This document shows, piece by piece, positions 1 to 7,600 of a stretch of 23,364 nucleotides of DNA (its first letter is position 1; the number at the start of each line of letters is the position of its first letter). The translations under genes were made by a program, and so were the position numbers. The stretch lies in NCBI GenBank assembly GCA_937891245.1, contig CALAGB010000515.1, forward strand, positions 1 to 23,364. The letters run 5' to 3'. The DNA is from an uncultured Thermomicrobiales bacterium. GTDB lineage: Bacteria; Chloroflexota; Chloroflexia; Thermomicrobiales; Thermomicrobiaceae. The notes under the pieces were generated by a model. The model saw nothing but the letters and a program-made list of their open reading frames with translations, was not told where the DNA came from and did not search any database.

Positions 1-181
1 CAATCAAGTCATCGTGAAGTGTGACGCGAAAGCCATTCTGGTAGCGGGGTGAGTCCATGGCCTTCAGCCGCTTCGCCATTGTCTCGGCATAGCAATGCTT
101 ACATCCGGTGCTGACCTTGGTGCAACCCGTTACTGGGTTCCACGTCATATTAGTCCACTCGATGTTAGACCGACGAGCCAT
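1..181 (-). CDS. DUF5131 (phage Gp37/Gp68-like) family protein, N-terminal part only
   Basis: Reading leftward from ATG at 181, the first 60 codons are open to the window edge. The peptide begins MARRSNIEWTNMTWNPVTGC and continues with a C-x6-C-x2-C cluster (Cys20, Cys27, Cys30) and then YAETMAKRLKAM. This is the characteristic start of the DUF5131 family, in which the three cysteines are thought to bind a metal or iron-sulfur cluster in a radical-SAM-like arrangement. It starts 9 bases after the tcmP stop, and an AGGTG ribosome-site-like sequence overlaps that stop, so the two genes are probably translated together. The family is known to sit beside tcmP, and that is the case here. Biochemical function is unknown to me. 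The C-terminal part is outside the window, so completeness cannot be judged. Confidence 0.85.
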   Translation of the reverse strand, partial: MARRSNIEWTNMTWNPVTGCTKVSTGCKHCYAETMAKRLKAMDSPRYQNGFRVTLHDDLI

Positions 182-190
182 TTTGCCCAC

Positions 191-1309
191 CTAACTGAAA
201 ATGATGTGCGTGACCGACTTCTCCGGGAAGGTACCTCGTTTGCGCTTTACGTCGCTGCTGAGGACCTGGATAAGGCTTTGCTGTTCCAATACCCGCAGCA
301 TGCGCTTCGCATTGATAAACGGCGTCTCATTCAGCGCATAGTCTATGACTTCTGGATACGAAACGGTTCTTCCGCTGAATTCGCGGCGCAAGGCAGTAGC
401 GAACACGTTTGGATCATCAAAACGAAATAGAATCGGACGATCGATATTGCCGTCCGAAAAAACATAATCACCCGCTTGATCCAACTCTTTCATTGCCTCC
501 TTCATCTTTTCAAGGCCCTTCGGGTGTTGGCTCGCGAAGATCAAATGGTACTCCAATGTATTCGCACGATCCCTCATTTCAAAGGCAAACACGTATTTGA
601 TCCCCGTTATCGATCGCAGTCTACGCTTGTAAATTGCGACCGCTAACCGGCACAACTCGGTAAATGAGCCGCGGTATTGTTCCAGTTCCGTCCATGAATC
701 ATCTCCATAGATGTCTCGAAGGACTCGCTCATGACCGGAACTCGTTCCAGCCTCAAAGATCCTAACGACTGCGTCAGTATCGAAGTTGATCAATACCTCG
801 GACCGCTCACTCGAAAGGATATCGCTTACGATGGAGTATGGAGCGCCGGTCGCACCGAAAGGATCGATAAAAGCCATCACCGGGCGCGACGTTGAGAAGA
901 AGTAGGGTAATTGAGTCTTGAGTGACGACAACCCGTTCACAAATGTGTCGTGAAATAAATGGATTATTAGTCGTTCGAATGAACTAAACGCATCCAGATG
1001 ATCTCGCAGATGCTCAAATCGCTTCAAATCGCTCTCAACAAAGGCGCAATGAATATCACCCGCAGCCCAGCTGGCCCCCATCGCGGAACGCGCCTTGGTT
1101 GAAGCACGTAGAGCAGCAATCGGCGAGCCCGTCGGGTAATTCATATATCGTCCAGGGCCGGCGAAGCCATCAACGTACAATAAGTCGCTGCCTCTAGCGG
1201 ACCTCCCCAGGATCGCGAACCATCGCTCCAAATAGTTCTCGAGTATCTCAATTTTTGCGATGGTATGCGGTTCTGCTTTCCAGATAGTCGGCTGCTTCTT
1301 TGGTGGCAC
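191..1309 (-). CDS. tcmP: Three-Cys-motif partner protein TcmP (methyltransferase-like fold suspected)
   Basis: About 372 residues, the usual size for TcmP. Visible landmarks are WKAEPHTIAKIEILENYLERW (about residues 10-30), an AdoMet-type glycine loop YVDGFAGPG (45-53) followed by GSPIAAL, FIDPFGATG (147-155) at the place of a methyltransferase motif IV, YHLIFASQHPKGLEKMKEAM (254-273), and a C-terminal winged-helix-like segment. The fold assignment is inference; no activity is established to my knowledge. The chosen start is GTG at 1309, because AGGAGG (complement of 1316-1321) lies 6 bases upstream of it. The in-frame ATG at 1330 has no ribosome site, and using it would turn the ribosome site into three arginine codons. 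The gene is visibly AT-richer than its neighbours: two 60-base rows counted by hand (301-360, 961-1020) have 29 and 25 G+C, against 45 in row 1621-1680 of the next gene. This suggests horizontal acquisition. Confidence 0.9.
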   Translation of the reverse strand: MPPKKQPTIWKAEPHTIAKIEILENYLERWFAILGRSARGSDLLYVDGFAGPGRYMNYPTGSPIAALRASTKARSAMGASWAAGDIHCAFVESDLKRFEHLRDHLDAFSSFERLIIHLFHDTFVNGLSSLKTQLPYFFSTSRPVMAFIDPFGATGAPYSIVSDILSSERSEVLINFDTDAVVRIFEAGTSSGHERVLRDIYGDDSWTELEQYRGSFTELCRLAVAIYKRRLRSITGIKYVFAFEMRDRANTLEYHLIFASQHPKGLEKMKEAMKELDQAGDYVFSDGNIDRPILFRFDDPNVFATALRREFSGRTVSYPEVIDYALNETPFINAKRMLRVLEQQSLIQVLSSDVKRKRGTFPEKSVTHIIFS

Positions 1310-1315
1310 CTGTCT

Positions 1316-1321
1316 CCTCCT
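1316..1321 (-). promoter_or_regulatory. Ribosome binding site deciding the tcmP start
   Basis: On the minus strand this reads AGGAGG and is followed by six bases and GTG at 1309. It lies downstream of the alternative ATG at 1330, so it selects the shorter protein. The promoter at 1346-1374 would give a leader of roughly 30 bases to this GTG but only about 8 to the ATG. Confidence 0.65.
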
Positions 1322-1345
1322 AGCGCTCATCGAACATGCGTTCTC

Positions 1346-1374
1346 ATTCTATCTGATATCGGCGCCGGTGTCAT
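1346..1374 (-). promoter_or_regulatory. Sigma-70-type promoter candidate for tcmP-DUF5131
   Basis: On the minus strand an ATGACA -35 box (complement of 1369-1374) is separated by exactly 17 bases from a TAGAAT -10 box (complement of 1346-1351). Each differs from consensus at one position. The predicted transcript start is near 1339, about 30 bases before the GTG start. The rest of the 239-base divergent gap (1310-1548) between tcmP and the next gene showed no other feature, and I found no equally good plus-strand promoter for the gene at 1549. Confidence 0.55.
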
Positions 1375-1548
1375 CACTTGCGTCGATAATCCGCATATGG
1401 CCGCCTCGCTCATTTTCACCGATCCAGCGCGAACAAGTGTTGTTGCTTACGCACGCAACCCCGCACGTCGAACAGTGGACGAACTCCCCACACCCACCCA
1501 ACCCATGCGACAATCCCCCAAACGGCCATCAACGAATGGAGTGAGCAG

Positions 1549-2574
1549 ATGTCGACGCCGGATGATGAGTTGCGGGAGAGCGCGGCCTATTACCATGTGG
1601 TGCTGGAGCGGATTCCTCCGCGGGCGGAGCCGCCGTTTGAGGATGCTGAGATGCAGCGGCGGGTCTGGGGCCGGGCCTGGGGCGTCAACAATGACGTCGG
1701 GCGGCTGCGGCTCTGCGCGCTGCATCGGCCGGGCGACGAGATTACGATCATGGATCCGGCCAAGTACGATCCGTCGATCGCGGCGCTGATCGATGACGAC
1801 CAGCAGTGGTACTGGCGCGATCGGAACGGCCCCGACCTGGCCCAGATGCAGGAGCAGCACGACGAGCTGGTCAAGGCGCTCACGGCCGAAGGGGTTGAGA
1901 TCGTCTGGGTCGACGGATCACCAGGCGACGTGAAGGCGGTCTTCACGCGCGATCAGGCGATATCGGTCAAAGGCGGTGCCGTCGTCTGCCGCATGGGACC
2001 GGTCGGACGCGAGTACGGCTACGGGCGGCGCGGCGAAGAAGCGTTCGTGACGCGGACCATTGCCAACCTCGGCATGCCGATCCTGCATACGATTCATGGC
2101 ACTGGATTGCTCGAAGGCGGCTCATTCCTCTTTCTCAATGAAACGACGGCTGCCGTCGGCATGTCGTTCCGGCAGAACGAGGCGGGCGTACGCCAGATGG
2201 AGAACGTGCTGGCCGAACAGGGCGTGCGGCTTATTCGCGTCCCATTGACCGGACATTCGCTGCACATCGACGGCTGCATCGTCATGGTCGACCGCGACAA
2301 GGCGATCGTGAACGTGCCGCGCCTCCCCTACTGGTTCCTCGATACGCTCAAGGAGCTCGATATCGAGCCGATCCATGTCTGGCCGACCGAGGAAAAGGCA
2401 GTCAACTGCCTGGCCGTCCGACCAGGAAAGGTGATCATCGCGGCGGACTGTCCGCGCACCGTCGAGCGCCTCAATATGGCCGATGTCATCACGGTCGAGA
2501 TCCCGTACGACGAGATCCACAAAAACGGCGGTGGTATTCACTGCTCAACGTTGCCGCTGATACGAGAGGATTGA
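1549..2574 (+). CDS. Arginine deiminase / dimethylargininase-family guanidine-modifying enzyme
   Basis: The 341-residue protein has the marks of the pentein (beta/alpha propeller) guanidine-modifying superfamily: FTRD at 132-135, EGG at 189-191, the catalytic HID triad element LHIDG with His239 and Asp241, and a C-terminal GGGIHCSTLPL segment with the nucleophile Cys332. Family members hydrolyse or transfer amidino groups of arginine, methylated arginines or agmatine through a cysteine-thiouronium intermediate. It is cytoplasmic with no signal peptide. The exact substrate cannot be read from sequence; the HCST context also resembles agmatine deiminases. ATG at 1549 is preceded by a GGAGTGA ribosome site. 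The following gene on the same strand encodes an HDAC-fold enzyme that may act on a related polyamine substrate, but a 208-base gap with an inverted repeat separates them. Confidence 0.85.
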   Translation: MSTPDDELRESAAYYHVVLERIPPRAEPPFEDAEMQRRVWGRAWGVNNDVGRLRLCALHRPGDEITIMDPAKYDPSIAALIDDDQQWYWRDRNGPDLAQMQEQHDELVKALTAEGVEIVWVDGSPGDVKAVFTRDQAISVKGGAVVCRMGPVGREYGYGRRGEEAFVTRTIANLGMPILHTIHGTGLLEGGSFLFLNETTAAVGMSFRQNEAGVRQMENVLAEQGVRLIRVPLTGHSLHIDGCIVMVDRDKAIVNVPRLPYWFLDTLKELDIEPIHVWPTEEKAVNCLAVRPGKVIIAADCPRTVERLNMADVITVEIPYDEIHKNGGGIHCSTLPLIRED

Positions 2575-2619
2575 CGACGAATATCGCGTGTAGAGGCGCA
2601 GAGAGCACAGAGTCCTTTA

Positions 2620-2721
2620 TGTCATCCTGAGGCCGCGGCCGAAGGATCTCCTCTGACGTGCCTCGGCAGACATGTCACAGGGACACATAGAAGAGATCCT
2701 TCGCTGCGGCTCAGGATGACA
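2620..2721. repeat. Long imperfect inverted repeat between two genes
   Basis: Arms 2620-2654 and 2689-2721 are complementary apart from a few single-base differences. The left arm starts TGTCATCCTGAGG and ends GAAGGATCTCCTCT; the right arm is AGAAGAGATCCTTC ... CTCAGGATGACA. The 34-base spacer has no coding content. A similar TGTCATCCTGAG...GAAGGATCTC motif is, from memory, dispersed in intergenic regions of Chloroflexota and some other genomes, so this is probably a copy of a non-coding repeat family. In RNA it would fold into a long stem and could also attenuate read-through into the gene at 2783. The flanks 2575-2619 and 2722-2782 hold nothing else apart from an AGGGAG ribosome site just before 2783. 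Confidence 0.8.
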
Positions 2722-2782
2722 GAGGGCGGGGATGACAGGGTGGCGCCGACGCGCCTCTGCGCGCGGAATTAGGGAGTGACAC

Positions 2783-3898
2783 ATGGCGACTGGGCTGGTT
2801 TTTGACGATCGCTATTTGCAGCACAATACCAATCCGTTTCGGCTGCCGTCGGGTAAGCCACTGCCGTTTGTCGAGCCGGTCGATCATCCGTCGAATCCGC
2901 GGCTGGTGGAACGGACCAAGAAGCTGCTCGATTACACCGGGCTCACGCGGGAACTGACCCGCATCGAGGGCTACGCCGCCACGCCGGAGGACCTGGCGCC
3001 GTTCCATCCACCGAGCTACGTCGAGATGGTTCGGAGCATCAGTGAAGCGGGCGGGGGCGATGCCGGTTACGGCGCGCCGGTCGGGGCCGATTCGTACGAC
3101 ATCGCGCTGCTGGCGGCCGGCGGCGTGATGGCTGCGGTCGACGCGGTCATGGAAGGACGTGTGGACAACTGCTTCGCGCTCGTGCGACCGCCGGGACATC
3201 ACGCCGAGCCGAGCAAGGGGCGGGGCTTCTGCATCTTCGGTAATGTCGCGATCGCGGCCCATCACGCCCGGCGCCGTCACGGCATCGAGCGCGTCATGAT
3301 CGTCGATTGGGACGTGCATCACGGCAACGGCACTCAGGCCGCCTTCTACGACGACCCAAATGTCCTCTTCGTCTCGCTCCAGCAGGATCGCCTCTTCCCG
3401 GTCGAATCGGGTATACCGGATGAGACGGGGACCGGCGCGGGTGCCGGTTTCACCGCCAACATCGCGCTCCCGGCCGGTTCAGGCGGTGCCGCCTACAAGT
3501 CCGCCTTCCAGCGCATCATTGAGCCGCTCGCGGCGCAGTTCAAGCCGGAACTTGTCTTCGTTTCGGCCGGGCAGGATGCCAGTGCCAGCGATCCGCTCGG
3601 GCGCATGATCCTCGCGACTGATCACTACCGCGAACTGACGGCGATCATGCAGGGGATCGCGGCGCGCACGGCCGGCGGTCGACTGGTGCTGGCCCAGGAA
3701 GGCGGCTATAGCGAAACCTATGCCCCGTACTGCACGCTTGCCATCTTCGAACAACTGACCGGCACGCGCACCGGCATCGAGGAGCCGGTCGATCCAAACC
3801 GCTACAACGTCTGGCCCGCCTCGCTCGACGTCTCCGCCGATCAAGAGGCCGCCATCAATCGCACCATCGACGCAATGCGGCCCTACTGGACGCTGTGA
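2783..3898 (+). CDS. Histone deacetylase family / acetylpolyamine amidohydrolase-type zinc hydrolase
   Basis: A single-domain 371-residue protein, normal for the family. It carries RPPGHHAE (135-142, tandem catalytic His139/His140), GFCIFGNVAIAA (148-159), DWDVHHGNG (175-183, zinc ligands Asp177 and His179), SAGQDASASDPLG (261-273, third zinc ligand Asp265) and EGGY (306-309, transition-state Tyr309). All catalytic residues are present, so it should be active. Bacterial members deacetylate acetylpolyamines or other acetylated amines and are cytoplasmic. ATG at 2783 has AGGGAG upstream. The position after a guanidine-modifying enzyme hints at arginine or polyamine catabolism, but this is only context. 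Acetoin-utilisation AcuC and class II HDAC-like proteins are the alternatives within the fold. Confidence 0.9.
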   Translation: MATGLVFDDRYLQHNTNPFRLPSGKPLPFVEPVDHPSNPRLVERTKKLLDYTGLTRELTRIEGYAATPEDLAPFHPPSYVEMVRSISEAGGGDAGYGAPVGADSYDIALLAAGGVMAAVDAVMEGRVDNCFALVRPPGHHAEPSKGRGFCIFGNVAIAAHHARRRHGIERVMIVDWDVHHGNGTQAAFYDDPNVLFVSLQQDRLFPVESGIPDETGTGAGAGFTANIALPAGSGGAAYKSAFQRIIEPLAAQFKPELVFVSAGQDASASDPLGRMILATDHYRELTAIMQGIAARTAGGRLVLAQEGGYSETYAPYCTLAIFEQLTGTRTGIEEPVDPNRYNVWPASLDVSADQEAAINRTIDAMRPYWTL

Positions 3899-3902
3899 CG
3901 CG

Positions 3903-3943
3903 GAGGGAAGCGGCGACCGGGGATGGAGGTCGCCCGCTGCCTC
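3903..3943. terminator. Possible bidirectional terminator hairpin
   Basis: The gap between the convergent genes ending at 3898 and 3943 can fold with GAGG...AGCGG-CGACC (3903-3918) against GGTCGCCCGCTGCCTC (3928-3943). The stem has one bulge and a small internal mismatch, and the loop is of about 9 bases. There is no T-run, so a classical intrinsic terminator is uncertain. Confidence 0.35.
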
Positions 3944-4464
3944 TACACGTCGCCCAGGATCATCAGGATCGCGGTTGAGCCGTTGGAGCTGTTGGCGGAG
4001 ATGCTGATCGAGGCATCTTTGGAGGTGTAGGTCGCTTGCCGGTCGTTCGCGTTGACTTCTTTCCAGCCGAGGAAGGGCATCGCGGCACGGTAGTAGGCGA
4101 TGACCTTTTCCACCGAGTCGCTCGTCGTCAGCACCAGGCTGCCACCGTTTTTGACCGTTGTGGCGCCGAGTTGAGTGAACTTGCCGACGCTCGCGCCGGG
4201 ATATTGCGGCACCTGATATTGTTGCCATTGATCGATCATCACGAACTGTGAAGGGTCGACCGTGCTGGGTGACGGCGCCGTGCCAACGGGAATCGGCGTA
4301 CCGAGCTTCAATGGAATCGGTGTCGCGGACGACGTCGGCGAGGCAACCACGGTCGCCGTCGAATCCTTGTTGCCGGGTAGGCTGCACGCGGCGGCTAGGG
4401 CGAGAATGAGCGCAATCCCCAGAACGAGCCCGAACAACCGCATCGTTCGCTTCTGCAAAGTCAA
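3943..4464 (-). CDS. Secreted lipoprotein with Ser/Thr/Pro-rich linker
   Basis: The 173-residue product starts with basic residues and a hydrophobic helix ending in the lipobox LAAAC, with lipidation expected at Cys27. A Ser/Thr/Pro-rich tether (about 36-72) follows, then a small domain (about 75-173) containing SVEKVIAYYRAAMPFLGWKEV. That segment resembles the compact C-terminal domain of other small bacterial lipoproteins that I cannot name. It should sit on the outer face of the membrane. The start is TTG at 4464, because GGGAG lies 7 bases upstream; an internal ATG at 4443 has no ribosome site. It lies downstream of the CheA-type kinase gene on the same strand and could be co-transcribed. 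Function is unknown; a sensory accessory role is speculation. Confidence 0.75.
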   Translation of the reverse strand: MTLQKRTMRLFGLVLGIALILALAAACSLPGNKDSTATVVASPTSSATPIPLKLGTPIPVGTAPSPSTVDPSQFVMIDQWQQYQVPQYPGASVGKFTQLGATTVKNGGSLVLTTSDSVEKVIAYYRAAMPFLGWKEVNANDRQATYTSKDASISISANSSNGSTAILMILGDV

Positions 4465-4476
4465 TGATTTCTCCCG

Positions 4477-4611
4477 CTACATGACAGCTTCAATCGTCAG
4501 ATCGCGTGGCACAAGCAGGTATTTTACCAGCGTCTCACCCGGCGCGATCCACTGACGATAACGAACGGCGTTCGTTTCGGGTTCAGGAATGGGTGCGTTC
4601 GGACGACTCAT
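4477..4611 (-). CDS. Possible 44-residue small protein overlapping the cheA-like 3' end
   Basis: A second frame starts with ATG at 4611 inside the last codons of the kinase gene and ends at 4477, where the ribosome site of the lipoprotein gene begins. The C-terminal part of the product (RYRQWIAPGETLVKYLLVPR) looks like an ordinary protein rather than a skewed shadow frame. GGGGCGGCG precedes the ATG, a weak ribosome site that would allow coupling to kinase translation. No homolog is recognised. It could equally be untranslated spacer between kinase and lipoprotein. Confidence 0.25.
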   Translation of the reverse strand: MSRPNAPIPEPETNAVRYRQWIAPGETLVKYLLVPRDLTIEAVM

Positions 4612-7600
4612 CGCCGCCCCGCAGGCGATTGAGCGCCTCCAGGCTGGTGATGAGATCGTCGTAGTTGACTGGCTTGAGGAGCACGACGTCGACACCGGCG
4701 TTGAGCGCCTTGGCACGCAGTTCGGGATTGATATTGGTGACGAGCGCGATGACCGGTATCGCGTCGCCGGATTTGGCGGCCCGGATCACCTGGAACGGAT
4801 CGAGCAGCGGAAGATCGAGGTCGATCACGAGCAGGTCGGGGAGAATCGATTCGAGCAGATCCCAGGCGTCTAGGCCGTCACGCGCTTCGACCGCACGCCA
4901 GCCCGCCTGGTCAAGCACCTGCGTCAGCCCGCGCCGCGAGGTGATCGACATATCGGCGACCAACGCGAACGGCACCGATGTCAGCGTCGCCGTATATCGG
5001 CCCTTGCGTCGTCGCGAGGTACGCCGCGCGTCGAGCAACTGATCCAGATCGAGCACCAATGCCGGTTCGCCCGAGACGAGTGTGGCCGAACCAACCACGC
5101 CGGAGAACTGACCGCTCGGGTTCGCGACCTCGCCGAGCTCAATATCCTGCACGCCGAGCACATCGTCGACCTTCACCAGCCAGTGTGCGCCTGGTTGCTG
5201 CACCCGCAGGATCGTGCCGCCCTCGTCACGCACATGGTGGCCCGCTCGCAGGCCGAGCAGCGAGCCGAGATCGACAATCGGAACATGCACCTGCCCGAGG
5301 TCGGCCAGGAACGTTGTCCCTTTCTGCTGAATACGGTGCACCACGGATGTCGGCACAACCTGGACGTTGACGAACGGGAGTGCGAAATGCTCCCCGGCCA
5401 CCGTCACCACTGCGGAACTGGTCGTTGGCAGCGCCAGCGGCAGGCGGATTGTCACCGTCGTGCCCCGACCGACCTCTGAATCGATCGATACGGTGCCCTT
5501 CATGCCCGCCACCAACTGGCCGACCACATCGAGTCCATGGCCTTTGACCGGAGGGCTGCTGGCCACCGGTCGCAGGCTGAATCCGGGCAAAAAGAGGAGT
5601 TGCAACGCTCGATCACGCGTCAGCCCCTCGTCCGGCAAGGGGTAGCCGCTCTCAAATGCCTGTTCGAGCACGCGCTGCTCGTCAATGCCGGCACCATCGT
5701 CGCTCACCTCGAGCAGAATGCAGGCGCCGTCGCGCCGGGCGCTCAAGCGCAGCGTGCCGCGGGGCGGCTTACCCGCCGAGCGGCGCATCGACGGCGCTTC
5801 AATTCCATGATCGATGGCATTGCGAATCAGATGCAGCAACGCGGAGTTCAACGGTTCGATGAAGGCGGCATCGACCAGTTCGTCGCCACCCTCCAGCACG
5901 AAGGCCGCCGATTTCCCCTGGCGCTGCGTCAGGCCACGCACGGCCCGCTCGGCATTCAGCCCAAATGCCGAAACCGGCGTTAGGTGCAGGCTTCGCTTCC
6001 ACTCCGCAAGCCGGCTGACTACCTGGCCGAGTCGCTGATCCGCGGCATCCGTTTCGATCCGAATATGATCAAGGTCGGCCGCCGAGATACTGAGATCAGA
6101 CACGATTTCGGCCAGCTCCCGGGTCACCGCGAGCACGTTGTCGCCGGTGCGGAGGCGATCGAGCAGGCCACCAAGCCGGTCGCCGGCGATGGCAATATCC
6201 TGTACCGTTTGGCCGAAGCGACGCGAGCGCTGCGGGCCGCCGCCCGCCCGTACAACGAGTTCGTCGGTCAGCCGTGTCACCTGCTCGAATGCTCCGGCAT
6301 CGATGCGCGTTCTGGCCGGCAGCTCCGTGCCGATCACCGGCTGGAAGGATTCGGGTTGCAGTTGCGACACGAGCCAGTGCAGATCAGTGCTCAGCCGTTG
6401 CACGCCGGCAATGACCTCATCAGTCAGGGGAGCCCCGTTGAGCTTGTTCAGCGCTGATTCCAGACGCCAGCATTGGTCGAGGAAGACCGAAGCGCCGGCC
6501 AGCGCCGACGTCTCCTTCAACTTGATCAGCAGATTCCAGAGTGCCGCCTGTCCGCTGACCGACGCTCGATCCGTCTCAATCCCTTCGATGACCGTCGGAA
6601 ACCGCTCGGATATTTCGGCTACGTCGCGAACGAACCGCTCCGGGTCGCCACGTGTCCGGCCCGGCGCGCTTCGCGCCTGCCCCTCGCCGCCGCCATGCGC
6701 CCGTTCGAGCACATTCAGCGCCTCATAGACATTCGCCGGTCGCGAAACGCTGTCGGGCGCCGGTCCGCCAATCCGGCCGGTTCCGAGCGCGCTGGTCTGG
6801 AACTGGCTGGCCGGCACGTTGTAGCGACGCAGAATCTTGGCGACGTCGTCGGTCAACTGCTCGAGGCGTTCCGACTCGGCCGAGGCCGGATCGGCACTGT
6901 CAATCACGGCAGCGATCGCGTGTCCACCCGCAACGGTCACCTCGACGACGTCCGGGTCAACCGGGCTATTCAAGACGCGCACCGCCTGGTAGAGCGGCGC
7001 CAGGCGCGCGGCCAGGCGTTCGACCGAGCGCACACCGGCCGCCGAGGCCGAGGCGCGCAACGCTTTGACGCCATTGAGGAGTGCGTCGATCGTCTCGCCA
7101 CGCTCCGGGTCGGCGGCCAGGCTTTCCGCCTGCGCCACGTACGAGGCGAGCAGTTGACGCAGCTCACGCACGCGGCCGAGCTGCTGCGTGGCGCTCTGCG
7201 GTTCCACAAACGGCAGTTGCGCGACATCGTCACAGACCGGCAGATCACTCGGTTCACTGTCACCCATCGCTTCGAAGATGCGGGCGACCTCGACGGCGTT
7301 ATTCAGATCGATCTCAACGAGGTAGTCGGTGCCCCGGCGAGGCATCGAACTGAGCGTGGCACGCGCGTGGAGCAGGATCGGGGCGGGGTCCTCATTGGAG
7401 GCGATGGCATGCACGACGCGTGCCAGATCGGCTGCTTCGGCGGTGATGAAATGACCGAGATACGGTGCCGGGGCCGACGTTTCGGTGAGCGCCAGATTCA
7501 CCGCTTCTTCGACCAGCGCGGAGGCTTCGACAATCGGATGCGCGCCGGCCGCGACAGCGATATCTCGCACAATGCGCAGCGTCTGGAGGATCGACTCAAC

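Noticed and set aside
2575..2782. Riboswitch or small RNA in the gap before the HDAC-type gene
   Set aside because: The only structure is the long inverted repeat; no conserved riboswitch core or independent promoter was recognised.
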